The position numbers and the translations under genes are program-made. Positions 20,585 through 30,344 of a DNA stretch of 61,378 bases are shown piece after piece. The notes under the pieces were generated by a model that was not told the origin of the DNA, did no database searches, and saw nothing but the letters and a program-made list of their open reading frames with translations. This DNA is from an uncultured bacterium (GTDB lineage: Bacteria; Verrucomicrobiota; Kiritimatiellia; PWTM01), in the NCBI GenBank assembly GCA_900661335.1, contig CAACVY010000001.1, positions 1 through 61,378 of the forward strand, written 5' to 3'. Position 1 is the stretch's first letter, and each line of letters begins with the position of its first letter.

Positions 20585-21843
20585 AGGGGAACCTCCGCCA
20601 TGGGGTTCGCCGCCGCGCGAAAGGCGCGATAGGCATTCGGAAATGGTTCGAGCACGCGATCGAGGACTCCCCGGGCCAACGAGATGGCCAAGCCATAGTT
20701 CGTGATCGGCACTCCGGCTTCCCGAGCACGCTCGATGCGCGTCAGCGTTTCGCGTCGGGTAAGCATGCAGGATCCACAATGGACCACTACGTCGTAGCCG
20801 CTCAAATCATCGGGGTAATCCCGCCCCTGCATATACTCGATGCACAGTTCGGCGCCCACCATGGATCGCAGCCATCGGGGGAGCTTCGATCGGCCGATGT
20901 CATCCTCCAATGGGTGGTGAGAGCAAGTCTCGGCGATCAGCACGCGGCTCTGGGGACGCAAGCGCGTGAGCGCCGCTGCGCCCCGAGCGAGCTCGTCTAG
21001 ATCGCCTCGGGCACGGGCCATGAGAATGGAGAACGTCGTGCACCGAATACCTGCGGGTGTGGAACGGACCATCATATCTACGACTTGCGAGTCGCACACC
21101 ACGAGGTCCGGAGGACGCGGAAGGCTGGCGAGGGTCTCGGCGTAGCGGCATTCTTTCACAACCGTCACCACCAAGTCGTGATCCAAGGCATCGCGGATCG
21201 CTTGCACCTGCGGCAGAATCAACCGGCCGCGAGGAGCGGAAATGTCAATCGGGACGATCAGCACCAGCCAGCCACCCTTGGGAAGCAAATCGCCGAGCAA
21301 GGGCGGAACCGCCAGCACGGCATCCGGCAGCGCCTGTTCGAGTAGCCGTCGGAACCGGCGTGCAATGTCCTCGCGCTGCGCCGCGTCGACCGCGCACGCC
21401 GTGATCCAGCCCACGGTGGATTTGGCGAGACTGTCCTTTTGAATTTCTGAAACGGGCCCGAGGTCGGACTTGTTGACGACACCCACCACCGGCACCCGGC
21501 GCGCTCGGGCGGCGGCCAAAACTTCTTCTTCGGGCGGCCCCCACTGTCCAGGTTCGCATACCAACACGACTACGTCGCACCTCTGCATCGCGGCATAGGT
21601 CCGCCGGCGACGCGCTTCGCCAAGCTCGCTCACGTCGTCCAGCCCGGCGGTATCCAGTAGAACCACGGGTCCGAGGGGCCATAACTCCATCGACTTTTCC
21701 ACTACGTCCGTGGTCGTTCCCGGGATTGGCGACGTGATCGCGAGGTCTTGCCCGACCAGGTAGTTCATCAGGCTGGATTTGCCGACATTCGTCCGGCCGA
21801 AGAATCCGATGTGCAAGCGCAGTGATTTGGGTGCGGTGTTCAT
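20581..21843 (-). CDS. hydF: [FeFe]-hydrogenase maturation GTPase HydF
   Basis: GFFGRTNVGKSSLMNYL P-loop, DTAGLDD, NKSDLG; Fe-S motif ETCSHHPLEDDIGRSKLPRWL...VVHCGSCMLTRRE; GVPITNYG. Confidence 0.95.
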   Translation of the reverse strand: MNTAPKSLRLHIGFFGRTNVGKSSLMNYLVGQDLAITSPIPGTTTDVVEKSMELWPLGPVVLLDTAGLDDVSELGEARRRRTYAAMQRCDVVVLVCEPGQWGPPEEEVLAAARARRVPVVGVVNKSDLGPVSEIQKDSLAKSTVGWITACAVDAAQREDIARRFRRLLEQALPDAVLAVPPLLGDLLPKGGWLVLIVPIDISAPRGRLILPQVQAIRDALDHDLVVTVVKECRYAETLASLPRPPDLVVCDSQVVDMMVRSTPAGIRCTTFSILMARARGDLDELARGAAALTRLRPQSRVLIAETCSHHPLEDDIGRSKLPRWLRSMVGAELCIEYMQGRDYPDDLSGYDVVVHCGSCMLTRRETLTRIERAREAGVPITNYGLAISLARGVLDRVLEPFPNAYRAFRAAANPMAEVPL

Positions 21844-22130
21844 GGGGAAGGGGGAGGGGTGGCTGGTGGAACCTCCGGTGGGGATGTCTTTGCGAGCGCG
21901 GAGCGGACAGTGACCCCTTCGACTCGGCCGAGCCGACCCGTGAGTTGGCCAAGCTCGTCGGTGGTGGCATCCACGACCAGGGTGATAATGTGGAGTCCCC
22001 TCCGGGGATAGGGCAATCCGAGGCGCGCGACGATCAAATCTCCATGATCGGACAACACGCGGTTGACCTCCGCAGCGACCCGCTGACGGTTTTCAACGAT
22101 AATCCCGACAAACCCTAAACGCTTCTCCAT
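21840..22130 (-). CDS. TM1266-type iron-only hydrogenase system regulator (ACT-like)
   Basis: MEKRLGFVGIIVENRQRVAAEVNRVLSDHGDLIVARLGLPYPRRGLHIITLVVDATTDELGQLTGRLGRVEGVTVRS; 4-bp overlap with hydF. Confidence 0.85.
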   Translation of the reverse strand: MEKRLGFVGIIVENRQRVAAEVNRVLSDHGDLIVARLGLPYPRRGLHIITLVVDATTDELGQLTGRLGRVEGVTVRSALAKTSPPEVPPATPPPSP

Positions 22131-22459
22131 GGACTACTCCTGGTGGTGCGAACGGTAGTCTGAGGAAGGTGTTCGACCGCATGGGCCGGACTGGCCACGC
22201 TCGGATGCTCACCCTCGGTGTCAGACCGACGTCCTGACCTCAGGTGCGACTACGATACCACAAAAGTTCGCAGATCGCGAAGCCCGACCAGTTTCAGGAT
22301 GTCGGCGCGCTGCTCAAAAGCCAGGAAAAAGGCGAAGCCCAACGCGGCGTTTGGCCATTCAGACCCGGTTCTAAGCCAGGCTCAGTTAGCGCGTGGAATC
22401 TCGGCGGTAAGCGCAGGGGGCACGTGCAATCACCCGCCCGCCACCGCCATGGTGCGACC

Positions 22460-23308
22460 TCAGCGCAATGGCCGAGAGCGCGAGTCCCAAAGCGAACGCA
22501 GCGCGAGCCACAGAAATGTTGGGACCACCCGCAGGTATCTGGGGCCTAAGCGGCGTGGCTCTTGAAGCAATCGGTACAGCCACTGCAATCCCGATCGTTG
22601 GACCCACCTCGGCGCGTCGGTTCGAATCCCAGCCAAGATATCAAACGCCGCACCCACACCCACGAGCACCGGGGAGGGGTCCGTGGGAGCGTGGTCCGGC
22701 CACCGACGGTGCCAGTCGGCCATGAATTGCTCTTGCTTCGGCGTGCTCATGCCGACCCAGAGCAGCTCGACCCGGGCGATGCGAACTGCGCTCAACAACG
22801 CGGTCCACTCGTCTCCGGTCAGAGGACGAAAGGGCAGTGGCCAGGAGCCGGCGATCGTCACATGCGGGTACATGAAACGGACGCGATGCTCCAGGGCTTG
22901 CAGGACCTCTGGGGTGGAGCCCACAAATCCATGACGGAGGCCGGACGTGCTGGCGGCAATGTCCGGAGCGGAGGGTGGGGCGGAGGACCACATCAGGACT
23001 TTGCGCATGAGATCCGGGCCGTACACTCGACCGACGAGGGGAACTCTTCGAAGTCGTGCGAGCCACACCAAGGGCATGCCGTCTGGCACCGTCAGCCACG
23101 AGGCGTTGTGGATGTCCTTCAGCTGAGGATCGCGTTGGCACTCCACCACGCCGTGGGCGCCGGTCACGCAGACGTAGCCCCCGATGCGGTGGCGCGCGGC
23201 GCGCACGATCATTTCAGCCGCCCGGTCCAAAGTGACGGCGCTGATTTGTACGCCGGCCACGTCGAACCGTGAAGGCAGCTCAGTGGGAACCTGCAAGATC
23301 TCCGCCAC
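22460..23308 (-). CDS. WecG/TagA/CpsF family glycosyltransferase
   Basis: SWLTVPDGMPLVWLARLRR, YGPDLMRKVL, ELLWVGMSTPKQEQFMADW, GVGAAFDILAG, RSGLQWLYRLLQEPRRL. GTG start at 23308 tentative; ORF extends to 23407. Confidence 0.88.
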   Translation of the reverse strand: MAEILQVPTELPSRFDVAGVQISAVTLDRAAEMIVRAARHRIGGYVCVTGAHGVVECQRDPQLKDIHNASWLTVPDGMPLVWLARLRRVPLVGRVYGPDLMRKVLMWSSAPPSAPDIAASTSGLRHGFVGSTPEVLQALEHRVRFMYPHVTIAGSWPLPFRPLTGDEWTALLSAVRIARVELLWVGMSTPKQEQFMADWHRRWPDHAPTDPSPVLVGVGAAFDILAGIRTDAPRWVQRSGLQWLYRLLQEPRRLGPRYLRVVPTFLWLALRSLWDSRSRPLR

Positions 23309-23331
23309 GACGTTGAAACCTCTTCGACTAC

Positions 23332-24699
23332 TCAACGAGCTCCTCGGCCCGAAACGATGGCCCAGAAGGTTTGCGCCAGGATCAACAAATCCAGCCAAAC
23401 GGACCAATTGCGGACGTAGTACACGTCCCAGCGCGCCATTTCATGGATGTCGAGATCACTGCGGCCTCGGATTTGCCAAAGCCCGGTAATCCCGGGGCGC
23501 ACACGCTCGCGCACCCGGCGCGCATGGGGTGGGAGCACGGCGTGGTGATAGTTCGGCAACGGCCGAGGGCCGACCAGCGACATTTCTCCCCGCAGAACGT
23601 TCCAAACTTGTGGAATTTCGTCCAGCGACCAACGGCGCAGCACGCGTCCGATCAGACTCACGCGCCAATCATTGTTTAGCTTGTGGGTTCGGGTCCATTC
23701 CTCGCGGAAGGCTGGATCGTTCGCGAGGCGTTCTTCGAGTTGCCGTTCGGCATCGGGTACCATCGTCCGCAGTTTCCAGATTCGGAATGGCTGACCTCCC
23801 TCGCCGATTCGCTCTTGGGAGAACAGTGGCCAGCGACGATCCCAGAGTAAAATTGCCAGCATGGCAAGCACGCCCAGCGGCAACCACAGGGGGGCCAAGA
23901 CGAACAAGAGCAGCAAGTCAAGAGCTCGCTTGAGCCCGCGCCAACGCGGATCGGCGAGTTGGTTGGTGATCGTTAACCCCATGATGCCTTGGAGATCTTC
24001 TGGCACGACATTCAATGCCGTGTCGACCAATAGCTCCGGCACGAGCACCACCTTGCGATAGTTACGGAGAGGGCCATCGAGAAGTTGCTCCAGCGCTGGG
24101 CTAGTCAAACCCGATTGCGCCAGGATGATGGACTCGAATTCTTTGGCCCCTCGTTCGATCTCCGCTGGGAGCTGGGAATCGTCGGCCGTCCATCGGATGA
24201 CTCGGGCGGGTCGATATCCGATCGCAGGGTGAGATTGCAGCCAGTTCGCCACGGTATCCAGTAAGGGCGGGTCGCCGATCAGGATGACCGGCGCCCCCCA
24301 CCATGCATGATAGGCTAGGCGCTCTCGAACGATGTGCCGGGCGATCGGCAGGCCGATGGCGGCGGCTGCATACGCGATAAAATACGAGCCGCGATTGGCC
24401 GCCGGCGCAAAATCGCCTACGAACACGATCACGGCGGCCAGCGCGTAGATTGCGGCGAGCAGGCGCTCCACATGGCAGAGTTCGACCGCTGGGTTCAACC
24501 CCCAACCGGGAACAAGTTCGAGCCACAATGCCGCCAAGGCCCAAACAGGCACTACCAAAAGGCTGTAGCGCAGAGAGACCGGGGTGCCCACGAGCCAATG
24601 CATGACGAGGTCACCGAACCACAGGCCGGCCAGCAGCACCGCGCAATCCACCGCCAAAATCGTGCTGGTCGCCAGTGATTTTCGAACGGACAGCGTCAT
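23332..24699 (-). CDS. Polyprenyl glycosylphosphotransferase (WbaP-like)
   Basis: N-terminal TM segments; FRIWKLRTMVPDAE; RRWSLDEIPQVWNVLRGEMSLVGPRPLP; RPGITGLWQIRGRSD. Confidence 0.9.
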   Translation of the reverse strand: MTLSVRKSLATSTILAVDCAVLLAGLWFGDLVMHWLVGTPVSLRYSLLVVPVWALAALWLELVPGWGLNPAVELCHVERLLAAIYALAAVIVFVGDFAPAANRGSYFIAYAAAAIGLPIARHIVRERLAYHAWWGAPVILIGDPPLLDTVANWLQSHPAIGYRPARVIRWTADDSQLPAEIERGAKEFESIILAQSGLTSPALEQLLDGPLRNYRKVVLVPELLVDTALNVVPEDLQGIMGLTITNQLADPRWRGLKRALDLLLLFVLAPLWLPLGVLAMLAILLWDRRWPLFSQERIGEGGQPFRIWKLRTMVPDAERQLEERLANDPAFREEWTRTHKLNNDWRVSLIGRVLRRWSLDEIPQVWNVLRGEMSLVGPRPLPNYHHAVLPPHARRVRERVRPGITGLWQIRGRSDLDIHEMARWDVYYVRNWSVWLDLLILAQTFWAIVSGRGAR

Positions 24700-24778
24700 A
24701 GTTTACGATCCCAGCGAACGTTCGCTTCGGGGCCACCGCCGCCGCGCTGCGGATTTTTTTGCGAATTCTAAGCTAGGG

Positions 24779-24807
24779 TTGCCTTTTGTCACACGCGAAG
24801 ATACAAT
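24779..24807 (+). promoter_or_regulatory. Putative sigma70 promoter for the sugar transferase at 24926
   Basis: TTGCCT-N17-TACAAT in an AT-richer stretch of the divergent intergenic region. Confidence 0.6.
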
Positions 24808-24925
24808 ATCTAAATGTTTGTTCCAAGGATCCAGTGAAAGTGATGCACGACGTGGCAGCCTTGGTCGAGGGCTTCTATTTGAACCTGCGGCACGCGGGTC
24901 GATTCTGGAGTTGGAGAATTTCCGG

Positions 24926-26509
24926 ATGCGAGCCTTGTTCCGACGTTTGAGAAAGACGACGCTGTATTTGATTATGGCCGACGCCATGTGTTTCTTCGCC
25001 GCCTTCGGGCTCGCCATGCGGATTCGGTTCCGCCCGAATATCAACGTGATCGAGCTCCGAACCGGCGAGATGATCCCCGAGCTCGCGTTCGTATTGCTCC
25101 TGTCGTTCACGCTTGTGCCGATGGTGTTCAACTTGCTTCGACTTTACCAGCGTCGCGTCCTGTTGTCGCCGCCGTGGCACGCCGTTCAGATCCTCAAGGG
25201 AGTCGCCATCGTCGGCGCGACGTACATTGTGCTGCAGTTTTTGACCAAGTCCACTCTGTTGGTCCAGTCTAGGTGGGTCATGGCGATGTGGCTGGGGATC
25301 ACTGCGGCTGGGCTGTTAGTCCACCGTATGCTGGTGCTCCCATTTTTGCTTCGCTTATGTGCGCGCAACCTTCTGCATCGCCGCATCGCCCTGATGGGAG
25401 TTAACGACGTCAGTGTCCGTTTTGCGCGCGAGCTGCTGGCCAACCCGGATCGGTATTTGGTGCGCCCGATTGGGTTCATCAGCGATTCGGTGGCGGTCGG
25501 CGTCGAGCCCGTTCCAGGCTTACCGGTGCTGGGGCCTTTGTCCAAGCTCGAGATCTTGACGGACCTTCACCAACTTGAGGGCGCCATTTTGATGGCCCAA
25601 GGGCAGGACTATGACACGCTGCTGCAGACGGTGGAAACCTGCGCTCGAACCTTCGGTTGGGTGGAGGTGCATGCAGACCGGATTGCCACGCTGAGCCGAG
25701 ATTTGGATCCGGACACGTACTTCGACATTCCGTTTTTGCGGATGGGAAATGCAGCCCAAGGGGCGTGGATCCGGTGGCAAAAGCGGGTGTTCGATGTGAC
25801 GCTCGCGGGTCTCGCGATCGTCGTGTTGGCACCGGTCTTCGGACTGATCGCGGTACTGGTCCGGCTGACCTCTCCAGGACCGATCTTTTACGTGAGCGAG
25901 CGCGTAGGTCAGGGTGGCCGGAAGTTTCGGTTTTACAAATTCCGTACGATGGTGACGGGTGCGGACCGCGATCCAACGCGGCGCGAACAGGTCAAGCGGT
26001 TGTACACTGACCCAGATCAGGCCATGCCGCAAAAGGTCGTCAATCCAGCGCTGCTCACGCCAATTGGAATTTTCCTCCGCAAGTGGGCCCTGGACGAGTT
26101 GCCGCAGTTGTGGAACGTGTTGAAAGGCGATATGTCCCTCGTGGGACCTAGGCCGCTGCCACCGGACGAGTACGAACTGCAAACCGAATGGCAAAAGGGC
26201 CGGTTCGATGTTCCCCCTGGCTGCACGGGCTTGTGGAAAGTATACGCGGCACAGTATACGGAGATGCCGTTCAGCCAAGCGGCCATGTACGACATCTTTT
26301 ATGCGCGTAACGCCAACCTCGTGATGGACGTCACCATCCTGTTCAAAACTGCTTGGATTGTCCTGCGCGGGCTGGCGGATGGTCCCATTCCGCCGCGAAG
26401 TTCTCCTGAGTCGCGCGCACGCCATCGGGTCGCGCCGGCGCCTTCCGCGCCACCGGTTCGCGCCCCGTTCGCTGAAACGCCTTCGACGAATGCCACCACA
26501 TCGAGCTGA
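24926..26509 (+). CDS. Polyprenyl glycosylphosphotransferase (second copy)
   Basis: MRALFRRLRKTTLYLIMADAMCFFAAFGLAMRI; FRFYKFRTMVTGADRD; KWALDELPQLWNVLKGDMSLVGPRPLPP; VPPGCTGLWKVYAA. Confidence 0.88.
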   Translation: MRALFRRLRKTTLYLIMADAMCFFAAFGLAMRIRFRPNINVIELRTGEMIPELAFVLLLSFTLVPMVFNLLRLYQRRVLLSPPWHAVQILKGVAIVGATYIVLQFLTKSTLLVQSRWVMAMWLGITAAGLLVHRMLVLPFLLRLCARNLLHRRIALMGVNDVSVRFARELLANPDRYLVRPIGFISDSVAVGVEPVPGLPVLGPLSKLEILTDLHQLEGAILMAQGQDYDTLLQTVETCARTFGWVEVHADRIATLSRDLDPDTYFDIPFLRMGNAAQGAWIRWQKRVFDVTLAGLAIVVLAPVFGLIAVLVRLTSPGPIFYVSERVGQGGRKFRFYKFRTMVTGADRDPTRREQVKRLYTDPDQAMPQKVVNPALLTPIGIFLRKWALDELPQLWNVLKGDMSLVGPRPLPPDEYELQTEWQKGRFDVPPGCTGLWKVYAAQYTEMPFSQAAMYDIFYARNANLVMDVTILFKTAWIVLRGLADGPIPPRSSPESRARHRVAPAPSAPPVRAPFAETPSTNATTSS

Positions 26510-26753
26510 CTGCTATGGGTTCTGGGGAGTGTCCGCATTCGCCGAGGGCGGGGCAGTCGCACGCTTGATTGGCATGCAATTCATCGGGTCCGAGGGGACC
26601 GAGGCCGTGCTCGTGGCAGATTGTCTTGCTTCATTCGCCTGCGTCAAGTCTTGGCATCCCACGACTCACGCGGGATTGGCCGATGCATCGGCGGTTCCGA
26701 AGTGTCTTTGTGAATCGTTCTGGCCTGTGGCCCCATCGAGAGCGGTCTGAGGC

Positions 26754-27878
26754 CTAGACGGCCCGATCAAAAAACTCTCGGATGACCGCCACCACACGAT
26801 TCAACTGGGCCTCGGTCATTTCGGGGTAGATGGGCAAGGAGAGAATTTCTTGTGCCAAGCGTTCCGCCACCGGGAATTGGCCTCGTTTCCAGCCCATGTG
26901 CGCATAGGCCGGTTGGAGGTGAATCGGCACGGGGTAGTGAATCAATGCTCCGATCCCGTGTTCTTGCAACCAAGCCAGTAGCCGGTCACGGTAGGAGGTG
27001 CGAATCACGTAGAGATGCCATACCGGTTCCACATCGGCTTGTGCCTTTGGCAGCTGCAGATCGCCTACGCCTTTCAGGAGTTCCTCATACCGCGCTGCCA
27101 GCTCGCGCCGTCGCGCATTCCAAGTATCCAGGTGTGCCAGTTTGGCGTTCAACACGGCCGCCTGCAACGTGTCGAGACGGCTGTTCTCCCCGCAGAGCTC
27201 GTGGATGTACTTCACCTTCGAGCCGTAGTTTCTCAGCGTGGCGATGCGGTCCGCTAACGCCTCGTCGTTGGTGGTCACCGCTCCCCCGTCGCCATAGGCG
27301 CCTAGGTTCTTGCCCGGATAAAAACTGAAGGCGGCGAGCACGCCCAACGAACCGCACCGGCGGCCACGATACCGCGCGCCATGGGCCTGGGCCGCATCTT
27401 CCACCAAATGCAGACCATATCGCTCGCAGATCGCACCGATCGCAGCAATGTCCGCCGGATGGCCATAAAGATGAACCGGCAGTACCGCGCGGGTTCGGTC
27501 CGTGATCGCCGCCTCGATTTGTGCCGGGTTCATGGTGAAGGTGTCTGGTTCGCAGTCCACCAGGACTGGTTTCGCTCCCACCGCTGTGACAGCCAGGGCG
27601 GTGGCGATAAAACTGTTGGCCACCGTGATCACTTCATCCCCGGGGCGGATCTCGAGCGCGCGGAGCGCGAGTTTCAGGGCGTCCAAGCCCGAGGCCACCC
27701 CGACGGCTCGTCGGCATTCGCAGAACGAGGCGAACGCAGATTCAAACTCCGCGAGCTCGTGTCCAAGGATGAAATCCGCCCGTGTCAATGTCGCATCGAG
27801 TCGCCGCCGCACTTCAGGTTCGATCGCGCGAAACTGCGCGACGAGATCCACGAGTGGTATTCGATTCTCGTAGGTCAC
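26754..27878 (-). CDS. DegT/DnrJ/EryC1/StrS aminotransferase (FdtB/QdtB-like candidate)
   Basis: RIPLVDLVAQFRAIEPEV; HLYGHPADI; HLVEDAAQAHGARYRGRRCGSLGVLAAFSFYPGKNLGAYGDGGAV (PLP Lys). Confidence 0.9.
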   Translation of the reverse strand: MTYENRIPLVDLVAQFRAIEPEVRRRLDATLTRADFILGHELAEFESAFASFCECRRAVGVASGLDALKLALRALEIRPGDEVITVANSFIATALAVTAVGAKPVLVDCEPDTFTMNPAQIEAAITDRTRAVLPVHLYGHPADIAAIGAICERYGLHLVEDAAQAHGARYRGRRCGSLGVLAAFSFYPGKNLGAYGDGGAVTTNDEALADRIATLRNYGSKVKYIHELCGENSRLDTLQAAVLNAKLAHLDTWNARRRELAARYEELLKGVGDLQLPKAQADVEPVWHLYVIRTSYRDRLLAWLQEHGIGALIHYPVPIHLQPAYAHMGWKRGQFPVAERLAQEILSLPIYPEMTEAQLNRVVAVIREFFDRAV

Positions 27879-27937
27879 CGATTAACCTCCGGATGGTTAC
27901 GTTGGACTTCGCGAGCCCCTCGCTCCCAAAGCTCATT

Positions 27938-28939
27938 TTACCTCCCTTCGGGGCCTCGCGTACCTTCTTCGGCGAGCGAGTGGCCCGGGGCCAACCCCAC
28001 CGCGCGGGCCCAGTCCGTGCCACTCCACGTCTGCCCGTTCCAACGTACCTCGATCAATTCGATCGCGCCGACGGCGGCAGCGATTTCGAGTGGCGCAGTT
28101 CGCAGTACATGTCCAACTGGCGCGCGGCCGACAGTCGCACGGCAGCGGAGGACTTCGATTCGCACGCCGCGAAATTGAAAATACGGAACCTGCAAGGGTG
28201 GAAAGATCCGAGCCCGGATCCAGGCACTCAACGCCCGAGCGGGCTGAGTCCAACGGACTTCAAGGTCTTCGAACGGGAACTGACCTTTCGGATGGTAGGT
28301 TACGTACCGCGGGTCCTGAGGCACTGCCCCCAAGTTGCCACTGGCGATCGCGGGCAAACTCTCCTGGACCAGCGCCACGCCCTCCTTCAGTGCACGCTCA
28401 TACAAATCCCAGGCTGTGGTGTCGTCGCGGATCGGCCAGCGGCGCATGGCATAGATCGGGCCGTCGTCAACCCCGACGGCTTCGACCCGGTGCAGCGTGA
28501 CGCCCATGAACAAAAGTCCATCGTGGATGGCCCAGGCGAACGGGTCGCACCCGCGGAGCAATGGCAGTGGGGCATGGTGCAAGTTGACGGTGCCGCGTTT
28601 CGGGATCGTCACCAAGGGCGGGGCCAAAAGACGCCGGCACTGCACACTCAATAATAGATCGGCATTCACCTCCGCCACACGCTGGCAGATGAGCGGGTCA
28701 TTGGGGTTGGCGGGCTGCAGCAGGGTCGCTCCGTCCTGGTAGCCGAGCTCCCGTGCATGACGGACCAGCGATTCGCGCCACGTGTCTTCGCCGCGATCGC
28801 CAGGGTCCGCCAGCACGAGAGGAACCTCGCAGCCGATTTCCCGCAGCGCATGTAGAACTCGAACGGCTGCGGTGCCGTTACCAATCAAGACGACCGAGGG
28901 GGCCTTCAAACTCGTCGCTCCACCAGGACGGGACGGCAC
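27938..28939 (-). CDS. Formyltransferase family protein, probable sugar N-formyltransferase
   Basis: VVLIGNGTAAVRVLHAL; TVNLHHAPLPLLRGCDPFAWAIHDGLLFMGVTLHRVEAVGVDDGPIY, with the Asn/His/Asp formyltransferase triad. Start uncertain. Confidence 0.8.
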   Translation of the reverse strand: MPSRPGGATSLKAPSVVLIGNGTAAVRVLHALREIGCEVPLVLADPGDRGEDTWRESLVRHARELGYQDGATLLQPANPNDPLICQRVAEVNADLLLSVQCRRLLAPPLVTIPKRGTVNLHHAPLPLLRGCDPFAWAIHDGLLFMGVTLHRVEAVGVDDGPIYAMRRWPIRDDTTAWDLYERALKEGVALVQESLPAIASGNLGAVPQDPRYVTYHPKGQFPFEDLEVRWTQPARALSAWIRARIFPPLQVPYFQFRGVRIEVLRCRATVGRAPVGHVLRTAPLEIAAAVGAIELIEVRWNGQTWSGTDWARAVGLAPGHSLAEEGTRGPEGR

Positions 28940-29370
28940 GGTTCGTGGGCCGTAGCCGCCATGGTTTCGAAAGCCTCTCGGCTCCGGATATAGTCGCTTT
29001 CGTCGTACTCCATGCTCGCCAAGGCCAACAAATCCGTGGCCGGCTCGAAGTCATGCACGACGCGCCAAACTCGCGGCGGTAAGTACAATCCTCGATCACG
29101 CCGGTCTAACCGGACCACGGCGGTTTGCCCGCGGCCGTTGTCCAGTTCCACCGTGCACGCCCCGCGCAGGCACACCAACACTTCTTCGGTCCCAAGGTGG
29201 GCGTGTCCCCCACGCACGTGTCCCGGCTGAAGGTCGGTAATATACAAGACTTTGCGGATTTGGAATGGTATGGCGTCCGTCCGTGGTCCCGGCTGTAACA
29301 TGATCAACGTGCCGCCGCTTCGGCCACGGTGCTCGACCAACGGGATCCAGCGGTATAGCCCCTCACTCAT
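28906..29370 (-). CDS. FdtA/QdtA-type cupin dTDP-sugar 3,4-ketoisomerase
   Basis: IPFQIRKVLYITDLQPGHVRGGHAHLGTEEVLVCLRGACTVELDNG; GLYLPPRVWRVVHDF; LASMEYDESDYIRSREAF. Confidence 0.88.
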   Translation of the reverse strand: MSEGLYRWIPLVEHRGRSGGTLIMLQPGPRTDAIPFQIRKVLYITDLQPGHVRGGHAHLGTEEVLVCLRGACTVELDNGRGQTAVVRLDRRDRGLYLPPRVWRVVHDFEPATDLLALASMEYDESDYIRSREAFETMAATAHEPCRPVLVERRV

Positions 29371-30344
29371 TCTTGATCTCCAGAGTCCAGCCCGAGCTGT
29401 TTGCGATACAGTGCTACGTATTCCTTCAGGTAGTCGGCCAACGTGCGAGTGGGACGCCAACCTAGTGCACGGACTTTATCCGAGTTGACCGAGTAGCGCA
29501 GGTCCTGGCCCGGCCGATTAGGAATGAAGACAAATGCGTCCTTCGGGTCTACACCGACGGCCTGCGCGGCCATCGAAGCTGCCTCCAACACGCTGTGTTC
29601 TTCGCCCGAGGACACGTTGTAGATCTCGCCCACCTGACCGCGTTCCATGATCAGAAAAATCGCTTCGCAGTTGTCGCCGGCATACAGCCATTCGCGCCGG
29701 TAACTGCCGTCGCCGTGAATGGTCATTTTCTTTCCGCGGAGCAGAAACTCGATCGTTTTGGCCAGCAGCTTTTCCGGATACTGCCCAAAGCCATAGTTGT
29801 TACAGCTTCGGATAATCTGCACCGGCAACCCGTAGGTGTTCTTCCAGCCTAATACGAGTTGGTCAGCCGCGGCTTTGGTGGCGGAGTAGGGGTTGGACGG
29901 ACACAGCCGATCCGTTTCCTTAAACGAACCCCGAAGGATTGTTCCGTAGACTTCGTCCGTCGAAATCTGCACGAACAGCGGCCGGTCCGTTTCATCCTTC
30001 GCGCGCACGAGCTCCAACAGATTGTATACGCCCTGGACGTTGCTATGAAAGAAGTCCTGGTTGGCGAGAATCGCATTGTCCACATGGGATTCGGCCGCGA
30101 AGTTTACGATCGCCTCTACACCCACCGGGAGGTGGGTCAGCTCGCAAATGTCCGCCTTGATGAAGTGATAATTCGGGAAGCGCTCGAAGCCAAGGTCCTG
30201 CCGTGCCGCGTAGGTGACCTTGTCCACGTTGACCACCTCATAGCCACGTTCCAAGGCCATGCGGACGAAATAGGACCCGATGAACCCAAGGCCGCCCGTG
30301 ACCATGATCCGCTTGAGCCTGCTTCGTGCGATTCTTCCTGTCAT
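29367..30344 (-). CDS. rfbB: dTDP-glucose 4,6-dehydratase
   Basis: IMVTGGLGFIGSYFVRMAL; NFAAESHVDNAI; QISTDEVYGTI; NPYSATKAAADQLVLGW; RSCNNYGFGQYPEKL. Confidence 0.95.
   Translation of the reverse strand: MTGRIARSRLKRIMVTGGLGFIGSYFVRMALERGYEVVNVDKVTYAARQDLGFERFPNYHFIKADICELTHLPVGVEAIVNFAAESHVDNAILANQDFFHSNVQGVYNLLELVRAKDETDRPLFVQISTDEVYGTILRGSFKETDRLCPSNPYSATKAAADQLVLGWKNTYGLPVQIIRSCNNYGFGQYPEKLLAKTIEFLLRGKKMTIHGDGSYRREWLYAGDNCEAIFLIMERGQVGEIYNVSSGEEHSVLEAASMAAQAVGVDPKDAFVFIPNRPGQDLRYSVNSDKVRALGWRPTRTLADYLKEYVALYRKQLGLDSGDQE

Noticed and set aside
22607-22640. tRNA T-arm-like GGTTCGAATCC
   Set aside because: Lies within the WecG-family coding sequence; no matching acceptor, D or anticodon arms.
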